Below, piece by piece: positions 1-6,075 of a stretch of DNA of 8,002 nucleotides. The stretch comes from Myxococcota bacterium. Lineage in GTDB: Bacteria; Myxococcota_C; UBA6777. The position numbers were made by a program, and so were the translations under genes. Position 1 is the first letter of the stretch; every line of letters starts with the position of its first letter. Location: contig JAKLKB010000206.1 in the NCBI GenBank assembly GCA_023150835.1, positions 1-8,002 of the forward strand, written 5' to 3'. The notes beneath the pieces are model-generated. The model did no database searches. It worked only from the letters and a program-made list of their open reading frames with translations, and was not told where the DNA came from.

Positions 1-2
1 AA

Positions 3-107
3 ACCCTCGCCACTTCCGTCAATGTCAAGAAGGCCACCACTCGGCTGGCCGCACGAACCACCACCCTCACAACACAAAGAAAGGGCGGCGCTTCCTCCCC
101 CCTCTAA
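3..107 (+). CDS. Possible C-terminal tail of an upstream gene (partial)
   Basis: Frame 3 is open from the window edge to a TAA at 105-107 and would encode about 34 residues rich in Thr, Ala, Lys and Arg, ending SSPL. Third codon positions are rich in C, as in the genes that follow, which is the only support. No domain can be recognised. The last four codons lie inside the palindromic repeat at 93-126, so the repeat would supply the stop codon. Frame 2 is also open to 129, so coding status is uncertain. Confidence 0.25.
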   Translation, partial: TLATSVNVKKATTRLAARTTTLTTQRKGGASSPL

Positions 108-126
108 AGAAGGGGGTCTCCGCGCC
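93..126 (+). repeat. Short palindromic dispersed repeat, copy A
   Basis: A 6-bp stem, CCCCCT (98-103) with AGGGGG (111-116), encloses a 7-base loop and is followed by TCTCCGCGCC. A closely matching copy lies on the minus strand at 7165-7199. It has the same TCCTCCCCCCTC left part and AAGGGGG right part, a different loop, and two substitutions in the 3' flank. The shared arms with a divergent loop suggest a REP-like dispersed element rather than chance. It could also act as a weak terminator for whatever gene ends at about 105, but no strong T-run follows. Confidence 0.5.
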
Positions 127-135
127 TTAAAAACG

Positions 136-1161
136 ATGAAACGGACTCGTGTAGGAATGTTGGCTGCTTTGATTCTATCTTTGATGATGGCTGCTTGTGG
201 TCCTCCCCCCCCACCGACGGCCCCCACAGGACTCAAGACCAATCTTGAGCTGAACGTCGAAGGCGTGATCGTGTTGTCATGGGACGCACACGCCGACGAG
301 ACCGTCACTTTGTACCGCATCTTCCGTGATACCAAAGGAGACGGGGCGTTCAGCGAAAAAGTCTATGAAGGCTCGGAGTTGCAGTTCTTCGACCGCAACG
401 TGCTTCCCGGTGGAAAATACGAAGTCGAATTCTTTTATAAGATCGCTGCCGTGCGCAAGGTTCCCGGTCAAGCCGAACAAGAAGGCCCTAAAAGTACCGC
501 TGTCCCCGCCAAGACCACAAACTTATTGCCACCCAAGCCCCCCGAAGGTTTGACGATCCGCGCAGAAAACCTTGCGGGTGAATCCCCCCGCATCACTATC
601 CTTTGGCAGCCCAACAAAGAGATCGATATCAAAGGTTACTATGTCTTCCGCAAAGAAGGCCAAGATCAGCAGTTCATCGGAACCGACCGCGACCCCAATA
701 AGGCCATCTCCCGCTTGCTCGATCACAAAACCCAAGGCCCCTTGTTCTTCCAAGACACCGCAGCCGAAGTCGGAAAGCCTTACAGTTACACCGTTCTGGC
801 TGTGGACTTTGATGATCTTTACAGCCAAAACCCCTCCAGCATCCGCGTGTCTGACCTCTTGCTGAGCCAAGTCGAACCCGTATCCCCCGACAACAACGCT
901 ACTGTCGCCGCAAGCAACTTGTCTTTTTCGTGGAAAGCCGTTCAAGGCGCAGCCGCTTATGTGGTGGTGATCCGCAACGCCGCCAACGACCAAGTCTGGC
1001 GCTCCGCTGTCACCAAAGAAACCACCGCCCAATACGGCGGTCCCACCCTCGATCCCACCCGCACCTATAGCTGGAGCGTCAACGCTTTCAGCAAAAACCC
1101 CGCCGACAACAAAGCCGACAGCAACGCCAACTCCCCAAGTCGAACCTTCAAAGTGCAATAA
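136..1161 (+). CDS. Fibronectin type III-domain lipoprotein
   Basis: A predicted 341-residue exported lipoprotein. Residues 1-20 form a signal peptide (MKRTR, then a hydrophobic stretch) ending MMAAC, with Cys21 as the lipidation site. The +2 residue is Gly, so outer-membrane sorting is likely. A proline-rich linker follows (residues 22-30). Three beta-sandwich segments of fibronectin-III character lie at about 31-125, 133-240 and 246-340. Each has an ...LSW or ...FSW strand and a later Y-x-Y/W-x-V strand (for example PYSYTVLAVD and RTYSWSVNAF). The reading frame extends upstream to 22, but the ATG at 136 is preferred because it begins a classical signal peptide and the upstream part overlaps the repeat at 93-126. 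The ribosome-binding site is weak. The role is probably adhesion or scaffolding at the cell surface; no ligand can be inferred. The sirtuin gene follows on the same strand after 111 bases. Confidence 0.85.
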   Translation: MKRTRVGMLAALILSLMMAACGPPPPPTAPTGLKTNLELNVEGVIVLSWDAHADETVTLYRIFRDTKGDGAFSEKVYEGSELQFFDRNVLPGGKYEVEFFYKIAAVRKVPGQAEQEGPKSTAVPAKTTNLLPPKPPEGLTIRAENLAGESPRITILWQPNKEIDIKGYYVFRKEGQDQQFIGTDRDPNKAISRLLDHKTQGPLFFQDTAAEVGKPYSYTVLAVDFDDLYSQNPSSIRVSDLLLSQVEPVSPDNNATVAASNLSFSWKAVQGAAAYVVVIRNAANDQVWRSAVTKETTAQYGGPTLDPTRTYSWSVNAFSKNPADNKADSNANSPSRTFKVQ

Positions 1162-1175
1162 TACAAGATCTGCCC

Positions 1176-1240
1176 GTTGTGTACTGTAAAGACGCAGGGG
1201 CAGCCCTTTGTGACTGCCCAAGAACAGGGCGTCTCCGCGC
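1176..1240 (+). repeat. Dispersed stem-loop repeat, second family, copy 1
   Basis: This stretch contains GTAAAG, a hairpin GGGCAG (1198-1203) with CTGCCC (1214-1219), an outer pair GACGC (1191-1195) with GCGTC (1229-1233), and GTCTCCGCGC at the end. The minus strand at 5633-5688 aligns with it through GTAAAG, AGGGGC, CTGCCC, AGAA and AGGG, with a divergent loop. The final GTCTCCGCGC also matches the end of the repeat at 93-126. It fills the gap between the lipoprotein stop and the sirtuin start, and it contains a TTG (1177) that would otherwise extend the sirtuin frame. Confidence 0.5.
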
Positions 1241-1272
1241 TCTCCTTCGATCACACATCACTCGGATATCGT

Positions 1273-2169
1273 ATGATGCCCCACAGTCCCTATCTATCCG
1301 AAGAAACCGAAGGCGCTTCTGCCCTTCGATTTTACAACCACGAGCGTGCAGAAGAAGGCATCCGAGAGCTTGCGACGTGGCTTCAAGGCCGACGCATCGC
1401 GGTCCTCACAGGGGCAGGATGCAGCACAGACTCAGGGATCCCCGATTATCGGAGCGAAGAAAGCCTCAAGCGCAAGCGTAACCCGATCCAATACAACCAA
1501 TTTCTGCGTGATCTGTCGGCACGTCGGCGGTATTGGGCGCGCAGCTTTGTGGGCTGGCCGAGGTTTCGCGACAAAGAACCGAATCTCACGCATCAGATCT
1601 TGGCCCGCATTGAACAACAAGGCCGAATGACGGGCTTGATCACGCAAAACGTCGATCGGCTTCATCACAAAGCAGGGTCCTCTCGGATCGTCGAGCTTCA
1701 CGGCGCACTCGCCGACGTTCGCTGTCTGGATTGCGGTTTGTTTGAACCACGCGATGATGTGCAAGCCCGTCTTGCCGAATGCAACGCAGCGTGGCATGCA
1801 GAAGTCCTCTCGATCGCTCCCGATGGTGACGTCGATCTGCCACAAGAAGCCTACGACAGCTTTGAGATGGTGAGTTGTTTGCGCTGTCACGGCCCCCTCA
1901 AGCCCCATGTGGTCTTCTTTGGCGAGAATGTCGCCCAAGAGGTCGTCCAAGCAGCATGGGAGATCGTCTTACAAGCCGATGCGCTGCTTGTCTTGGGTTC
2001 CTCGCTCACGGTCTATTCGGGTTATCGCTTTGTGAAAGGGGCCGCCGAGCAAGAAAAGCCCGTAGCCATCGTCAATCTCGGCGCAACACGTGGCGATCCC
2101 CACGCTTCTTTGCGCCTCGATCTACCGCTCAAAACAGTGATGCCTCACCTCGAAACGCTACTGTCCTAG
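1273..2169 (+). CDS. Sir2-family NAD-dependent protein deacylase (class II-like sirtuin)
   Basis: A 298-residue sirtuin. It would remove acetyl or other acyl groups from lysine using NAD+, releasing nicotinamide and O-acyl-ADP-ribose in the cytoplasm. The NAD-binding motif GAGCSTDSGIPDYR lies at residues 47-60 and TQNVDRLHHKAGS at 124-136. The general base is His143 in ELHG. A Zn ribbon is formed by Cys151/Cys154 and Cys202/Cys205, with a long 47-residue spacer. Further Rossmann motifs are GSSLTVYSG (242-250) and NLGATRGD (268-275). The STDSGIPDYRS and KAGS forms resemble the SIRT4-like bacterial class. Length is normal. ATG 1273 (or 1276) is chosen because the longer TTG-initiated form would begin inside a dispersed repeat. 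No acyltransferase or acyl-CoA synthetase neighbour reveals the substrate. The gene converges on the response regulator and shares its last four bases with that gene. Confidence 0.93.
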   Translation: MMPHSPYLSEETEGASALRFYNHERAEEGIRELATWLQGRRIAVLTGAGCSTDSGIPDYRSEESLKRKRNPIQYNQFLRDLSARRRYWARSFVGWPRFRDKEPNLTHQILARIEQQGRMTGLITQNVDRLHHKAGSSRIVELHGALADVRCLDCGLFEPRDDVQARLAECNAAWHAEVLSIAPDGDVDLPQEAYDSFEMVSCLRCHGPLKPHVVFFGENVAQEVVQAAWEIVLQADALLVLGSSLTVYSGYRFVKGAAEQEKPVAIVNLGATRGDPHASLRLDLPLKTVMPHLETLLS

Positions 2170-3506
2170 GAACGAAACTGATCGGGATGAAGGTCGTGGC
2201 GTTTCATCATATCGTAGATGGCTTTGCGTGAGATGCCAGCGATCTCGGAAGTGCGGTTGATGTTGCCTCGCGTGATGCGCAGAAGGTAAGTGATATAACG
2301 GCGTTCAAAGCTGGATTTGGCGCGTTCGTAGGAAAGCGGCATATCGTTGGCGAGGGGATCTTCGGGGAGGGAGATGTGGTGGGCATCGATCCAGCTTTGT
2401 TCGGTGGCGAGGAGTGCTTCGTGGACGCGGTTTTTGAGTTCGCGAACATTGCCGGGCCACCCATAAGACAACAGTTTTTCTTGGGCTTGGGGCGTAAAGT
2501 CGATCACGTCGATGGATTCTTCACGAGCGAGATCTTCGAGGAGATGGCGGGCAAGGGGGACGATATCGGAGGGGCGTTCGCGCAGAGGCGGTATCTCGAC
2601 GGAGATCACGGCGAGGCGGTAGTAGAGGTCTTCGCGGAAGGCTCCTTCTTTGACAAGGCGTTGGAGATCGCGGTGAGTCGCGGCGATCAGGCGAAAGTCG
2701 ACGGGATAGGCTTTTTTGGCTCCGAGGGGTTGGACTTTGCGTTCTTCGAGCAAGCGCAAGAGCTTGGCTTGAGAAGTCAGCGAGAGGTCGCCGATCTCGT
2801 CCATGAATAGGGTGCCACCGTCGGCAAGGCGAGCGTATCCGTCGTGATCGCGGATGGCGTCGGTAAATGCGCCTTTTTGATAGCCAAAAAACTCCGCTTC
2901 AAACAAGGTTTCGGGGATAGCGGAGACGTTAACGCCGACAAATCGGCCTTGTTCGCTGCGTTGCGAACATTCGTGGAGCATATTGGAGAGCACTTCTTTT
3001 CCAGTTCCGCTTTCGCCGGTCAACAAGATACTGGCCTTGCTACGGGCGATGCGAGACAGCTTACGCAAGATCTCTTGCATCTGTGGGCTACGGGCGATGA
3101 TGGTGCGTCCAAGTCGGTTAAACAGAACCTCTTCTTCGAGGGTTTGTTTTTCGATGTAAGCGCTGACCTTGCGCAAGAGTTCTTCGCGAGAGACGGGCTT
3201 GAGGACATAATCGGCGACACCCGATTTGAGGGCTTGAACGGCCACATCGAAATTCCCAAAGGCCGTCATCAAGAGGAAAGGGCAATGTAGCCCGATTTTG
3301 CGGGCGCTGAGATAGGTTTGGAAGCCATTTTGTGCGGGCAAGATGTAGTCGCAAAGGACGAGGGCATAGCGTTCGTTGTCTCTTTGGAGACTGCTGAGGA
3401 AGTCTTCTCCACAAGCAAAAGTAGCGACTTGATAGCCTTCGATCTGGAGAAAGTTGGTGAAGAGCAGGTTGAGATCCTGATCGTCTTCGATCAAAGCAAT
3501 CAGCAT
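2166..3506 (-). CDS. Sigma-54-dependent response regulator, NtrC/AtoC class
   Basis: A 446-residue three-domain activator. The receiver domain spans about 2-118, with acidic pocket E7/D8/D9, phospho-acceptor Asp53 (LCDYILPAQNG), Thr81 and Lys103 (LKP). The AAA+ domain spans about 133-365. It has Walker A GESGTGKE (164-171), a sigma-54 contact loop GAFTDA (212-217), Walker B GTLFMDEIGD (231-240), arginine-finger region REDLYYRL (291-298) and sensor II GNVREL (353-358). A Fis-type helix-turn-helix lies at about 393-440 (NRTSEIAGISRKAIYDMMKR). Phosphorylation by a partner kinase should license ATP-driven opening of sigma-54 promoters; no kinase is encoded here. The start at 3506 is preferred over a longer frame because it begins the receiver fold exactly and has GGGAG six bases upstream (3513-3517). 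The contact loop has Asp in place of the usual second Gly. Upstream lies a ten-base C tract. Confidence 0.95.
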   Translation of the reverse strand: MLIALIEDDQDLNLLFTNFLQIEGYQVATFACGEDFLSSLQRDNERYALVLCDYILPAQNGFQTYLSARKIGLHCPFLLMTAFGNFDVAVQALKSGVADYVLKPVSREELLRKVSAYIEKQTLEEEVLFNRLGRTIIARSPQMQEILRKLSRIARSKASILLTGESGTGKEVLSNMLHECSQRSEQGRFVGVNVSAIPETLFEAEFFGYQKGAFTDAIRDHDGYARLADGGTLFMDEIGDLSLTSQAKLLRLLEERKVQPLGAKKAYPVDFRLIAATHRDLQRLVKEGAFREDLYYRLAVISVEIPPLRERPSDIVPLARHLLEDLAREESIDVIDFTPQAQEKLLSYGWPGNVRELKNRVHEALLATEQSWIDAHHISLPEDPLANDMPLSYERAKSSFERRYITYLLRITRGNINRTSEIAGISRKAIYDMMKRHDLHPDQFRS

Positions 3507-3529
3507 AGCTTTCTCCCATCGTGTGCTTT

Positions 3530-3539
3530 GGGGGGGGGG
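3530..3539 (-). repeat. Ten-base homopolymeric C tract upstream of the response regulator
   Basis: Ten consecutive G on the plus strand (C on the coding strand) begin 24 bases upstream of the response-regulator start codon, between the ribosome-binding site and the presumed promoter. Tracts of this length are prone to slipped-strand length change. Whether it lies in the leader or between promoter elements cannot be told, because no clear promoter is visible in the 249-bp gap at 3507-3755. Confidence 0.5.
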
Positions 3540-3755
3540 TGAGCATGGGGCGCGTGGCGAAGGCATCGCAGAAGCGTTGTACGCAGAAACTACAAAAGAA
3601 AAAAAGCCCCTCAAAGCGCGCCGTGTTGCGGCCTGTTGGTTGGGTCCGATCATCAAGGATAATCTGTCGTAGTGTAGAGAAGACGCCCAGCGATGCGCAA
3701 GAGGCATCTCCAAGATCGCGATGGTTTGGGGAGAAACAAAAGCAAACAAGAAAGT

Positions 3756-5522
3756 TCAAGGAGAGGGCGGGCAGACGAGGATAGTGCCTTGGATGCTGAC
3801 TCGTGCGCATTGTCGGTTGTTTCCGACGTTAAAACACTGATAACCGACGGGGCAGGTGGTGGTGCTGCAATCTTGTCCACAAAAGGAGCCGAGATTGTTG
3901 GGATAGGTCAAGCAGAGATCCTTGGTTGTGCCGCATTCAAGGGCATTTGTGCAAGGGTCACACAGCTTTTTGCTGCTTGGGACAAGACAAGTGCCAGAGG
4001 CGGGGACACAAACTTCTTTGGGTTGTGTGCAGGTGACGCCTTTGCACTTGTTTCGACAGGAGCCGATCAGAGGCAAACAAAAGGGGATATTGTTTTGAAC
4101 ACAGGTATTTTGGGTGGTGTCGCAAGTGAACCCCGCAGCGCACTGTCCCGCGACACAGCTTCCGCCCGTGAGGTTGATGCGAACGCACTCAAAGTTTTTG
4201 GAATCCGTGCAAGATCCGCTGTCACAGCGCTCGATGCAAAACCGATCGTCAGGCGTATTTCCGAGCCCACCAAGGCACACCGAAGTAGGGTTGGCGCAAG
4301 TGCCTGTGGCATCGCAAGCTGTGCAAGGAGGATCATCGACAGGGGGGGGTTCGCAAAGCCCTGTGGTGGTGTTGCAAGAATAAAGAGCAGGGCAAACGAC
4401 TTCGGTGGGGCAGCGTTTTTTGCGGCAACGGCCTGTTTCGCAGAGTTCGTCTTGTGCGCATTTGAGCCGTTCGCAAGGAAGGGGAGGATCACAACGCCCG
4501 TTGTTGCAGAGAAATCCGTCAGGGCAAGGTCGCCCGGGTCCGCAGGGATCGCGCTCTTCGACACAAGAGAATTGTTTTTCGTTGGTCTCATAGCATTCTT
4601 CGCCCGGGCTACAGCGCGATCGAGCAGGATCGCAAGGGAGCGAGCAGACTTTTTTTGCTTTCCAAGAGATGCACAACAGATCGCGTTCGCAAGGAGCGGC
4701 GTCACAGGCCTCCCCGGGCTGTTTTCCGCCGTTGCGAGGGAGACAGACGCCCTCGTTTCCTTGGAGTTGACGACAAGCAAAAGTGGCGGAGCATTGGGGT
4801 TGGAATGTCGGGCATTTGAGGCGGCAGAGGCTGTCTGCTGCGCCTGTATCTTTGAAACAAAGCATCGATTCTGCGCAAGGTTTGGATTGCGGATCGCATA
4901 CTTGGCCTTCTTTGGGCCGATTGTCTGCGGAGCAGCGTTGCGTGAGGCAAAGCGGCTTGCTTGGGTCTTTGCAGTCGTCGCTGCTTTCGCATCCGTCGGT
5001 GGCAAGGCAATTTCCGCGCAAGCACTTGGGTTTGGTGGTGTCGGTGCAATCCTTGTTTTCAAGACATTCGGTGTTGGGTGGGAAGCAGCGATTGTTTTGG
5101 CACTTGGGTTTGGTGATGTCGGTACATTCGGCGTCTTGGGTGCATTCGGGGCTGCACTTGTTTTGGCGGCATTTGGGCTTGGTGGCGTCTTTGCATTCGG
5201 CGTCCGTTTCGCACTCAGGGCGAGGTTCACAACGGGATTGTCGGCAACGTTGTTCCGTTGGGCAATCGCTGTTGACTTGGCAGGTGTTGTTGGCGCAACG
5301 CTTTTTGCTTGCATCACAACGCCATCCCTCGCGGCAATCGGCGGCGGTTGAACACTCGATATCAACGCACTTTCCGGTTGTTGTGTCGCAGCGTTGCGCA
5401 AGGTTGGTACATTCGCCATTTCGCACACATCCCGGTTCAGGGGGTTTGGTTTCACAAGCCAAAGAAACACACAACAACGCGAGGATGGCCAAACGCCATC
5501 CTGTCCAAAAAACAACGCGCAT
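3756..5522 (-). CDS. Large cysteine-rich surface lipoprotein with tandem cysteine modules
   Basis: A 588-residue exported protein with well over 80 cysteines. Residues 1-22 form a signal peptide (MRVVFWTGWR, then a hydrophobic core) ending VSLAC, so Cys23 is the probable lipidation site; Ser at -3 is less usual. The mature chain is a string of short disulfide modules of the C-x(n)-C-x(4-6)-C type. Residues 107-197 hold four clear repeats with the core DC(T/K)DxTKPKC. Looser modules follow to residue 572, and the C-terminus is ILVCPPSP. Such proteins are common among predatory or social delta-proteobacteria and fold by disulfides outside the cytoplasm. The function is unknown, with adhesion or binding the usual guess. 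The start is set by GGAGGA at 5532-5537, nine bases from ATG 5522 but only three from ATG 5528. An eight-C run in codons for the PPP stretch (4342-4349) is a possible slippage site. The minus-strand neighbour at 6076-6933 is of the same general type. Confidence 0.88.
   Translation of the reverse strand: MRVVFWTGWRLAILALLCVSLACETKPPEPGCVRNGECTNLAQRCDTTTGKCVDIECSTAADCREGWRCDASKKRCANNTCQVNSDCPTEQRCRQSRCEPRPECETDAECKDATKPKCRQNKCSPECTQDAECTDITKPKCQNNRCFPPNTECLENKDCTDTTKPKCLRGNCLATDGCESSDDCKDPSKPLCLTQRCSADNRPKEGQVCDPQSKPCAESMLCFKDTGAADSLCRLKCPTFQPQCSATFACRQLQGNEGVCLPRNGGKQPGEACDAAPCERDLLCISWKAKKVCSLPCDPARSRCSPGEECYETNEKQFSCVEERDPCGPGRPCPDGFLCNNGRCDPPLPCERLKCAQDELCETGRCRKKRCPTEVVCPALYSCNTTTGLCEPPPVDDPPCTACDATGTCANPTSVCLGGLGNTPDDRFCIERCDSGSCTDSKNFECVRINLTGGSCVAGQCAAGFTCDTTQNTCVQNNIPFCLPLIGSCRNKCKGVTCTQPKEVCVPASGTCLVPSSKKLCDPCTNALECGTTKDLCLTYPNNLGSFCGQDCSTTTCPVGYQCFNVGNNRQCARVSIQGTILVCPPSP
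4342..4349 (-). repeat. Eight-base C tract inside the cysteine-rich lipoprotein gene
   Basis: Eight consecutive G on the plus strand encode part of the EPPPV stretch (about residues 391-395) on the coding strand. A one-base slip would shift the frame and truncate the protein about two-thirds of the way through. A similar eight-C run occurs in the fibronectin-III lipoprotein gene at 205-212, just after its lipobox. Confidence 0.5.
4932..5204 (-). repeat. Four tandem coding repeats in the cysteine-rich lipoprotein
   Basis: Residues 107-197 of the lipoprotein contain four copies of a unit about 23-25 residues long. The copies are DAECKDATKPKC, DAECTDITKPKC, NKDCTDTTKPKC and SDDCKDPSKPLC, each followed by four residues and another Cys. 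The DNA is also visibly similar between copies (recurring CACTTGGGTTTGGTG on the plus strand), which suggests recent duplication and possible copy-number variation between strains. Confidence 0.7.
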
Positions 5523-5531
5523 CTCCATAAT

Positions 5532-5537
5532 TCCTCC
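5532..5537 (-). promoter_or_regulatory. Ribosome-binding site that decides the cysteine-rich lipoprotein start
   Basis: On the minus strand GGAGGA precedes two in-frame ATGs, at 5528 (3-base spacing) and 5522 (9-base spacing). An upstream GTG at 5540 would overlap the site itself. The 9-base spacing favours ATG 5522, which also begins a conventional signal peptide. Confidence 0.6.
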
Positions 5538-5548
5538 CACAAACCGAC

Positions 5549-5565
5549 ATGGGGCAGCGCCCCAT
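5549..5565. promoter_or_regulatory. Perfect 7-bp inverted repeat in the lipoprotein leader
   Basis: ATGGGGC (5549-5555) and GCCCCAT (5559-5565) form a perfect 7-bp stem with a 3-base loop. It begins 26 bases upstream of the cysteine-rich lipoprotein start codon, just beyond its ribosome-binding site. It could be an operator or a leader hairpin affecting translation. Nothing in the sequence says which. Confidence 0.35.
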
Positions 5566-5632
5566 CCAACAGAGCCACCGCGTCATACGCCATCCGAGGG
5601 ATCTGTGCTCGATGGTCGGTGCGATCCGCTAT

Positions 5633-5688
5633 GACCCCCTATTCTCGGGCAGCCCCCTGTGGCCCCTACACCTTTACGATCACACCAC
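5633..5688 (-). repeat. Dispersed stem-loop repeat, second family, copy 2
   Basis: Read on the minus strand, this aligns with 1176-1240: G-T-G/T-G-T-G-T, then GTAAAG, AGGGGC, a variable middle, CTGCCC, AGAA and AGGG(G/C)GTC in the same order and nearly the same spacing. The stem half AGGGGC is kept but its partner is degraded, so the hairpin is weaker than in copy 1. It lies 110 bases upstream of the cysteine-rich lipoprotein start, in the same orientation relative to that gene as copy 1 has to the sirtuin. Confidence 0.5.
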
Positions 5689-5791
5689 AGACGGATTTCG
5701 TACACGTCCTCTGGTTGTACGTCGAGATCCGCTTGGAATCAAGAACGAGGATGAAAACGTGGCTTGTTTTATCAGCTTCGCTGTGGGGGAG

Positions 5792-6035
5792 GGAGTATCG
5801 GGGCAGATCGGTGTGAAGCGAAAGGCGGAGTATCGGGGCAGATCGGTGTGAAGCGAAAGGCGGAGTATCGGGGCAGATCGGTGTGAAGTGGAGGGCGGAG
5901 TATCGGGGCAGATCGGTGTAAAGTGGAGGGCGGAGTATCGGGGCAGATCGGTGTGAAGTGGAGGGCGGAGTATCGGGGCAGATCGGTGTGATGCGAAAGG
6001 CGGAGTATCGGGGCAGATCGGTGTGAAGTGGAGGG
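5792..6035. repeat. Seven-copy 35-bp tandem direct repeat
   Basis: Units start at 5792, 5827, 5862, 5897, 5932, 5967 and 6002. The last unit is one base short. The first 24 bases (beginning GGAGTATCGGGGCAGATCGG) are identical in all copies except one G-to-A change in copy 4. The last 11 bases come in two versions: CGAAAGGC endings in copies 1, 2 and 6, and TGGAGGGC endings in copies 3, 4, 5 and 7. Copy 6 also has an A-to-T change (GATG). Each unit contains two ATCGG motifs ten bases apart. There are no unique spacers, so this is not a CRISPR array. The 35-bp period is not a multiple of three, which argues against a coding repeat. The array lies downstream of the MopE-like gene and 270 bases upstream of the lipoprotein start. 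Confidence 0.96.
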
Positions 6036-6075
6036 GGAGTGTTCGAGCCGATGTAGCGGGCGTGAGGGAAAGAGA

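Larger units (their letters stand above)
5523..6075. other. Gene-free stretch between the two cysteine-rich genes
   Basis: No credible gene lies in these 553 bases. From left to right they hold the lipoprotein ribosome-binding site, a perfect 7-bp hairpin (5549-5565), a dispersed repeat copy (5633-5688), about 100 bases without visible structure, and the seven-unit tandem array (5792-6035). Open frames cross the array on both strands only because the unit lacks stop codons in several frames. The promoter of the 5522 gene must lie here, but I could not identify it. Confidence 0.6.

Noticed and set aside
22-135. N-terminal extension of the fibronectin-III lipoprotein
   Set aside because: It would place the signal peptide internally and is partly made of the palindromic repeat at 93-126.
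1177-1272. Extended sirtuin N-terminus from the TTG at 1177
   Set aside because: The extension lies almost wholly within a dispersed stem-loop repeat and has no ribosome-binding site. The sirtuin fold is complete from ATG 1273.
3596-3632. Rho-independent terminator for the cysteine-rich lipoprotein (T7 run on the minus strand at 3605-3599)
   Set aside because: The nearest stem (GCCG/CGGC at 3620-3632) is only four base pairs and ends about 15 bases before the T-run, so it does not make a convincing terminator.
3693-5351. A 552-codon open frame on the plus strand opposite the cysteine-rich lipoprotein
   Set aside because: It is antisense to a gene with a signal peptide and regular cysteine modules. 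Its composition (Ala, Phe, Gly, Arg runs) is what the complement of Cys/Pro/Thr-rich codons gives, and it has no recognisable domain.
4067-5593. A 508-codon open frame in another minus-strand frame over the same gene
   Set aside because: Its Ala/Pro/Asn/Thr-rich low-complexity sequence is the shifted reading of the cysteine modules. It lacks a signal peptide and starts upstream of any plausible ribosome-binding site.
5792-6035. CRISPR array
   Set aside because: The units abut with no unique spacers. The only variation is a two-state 11-base tail, and no cas genes are present.
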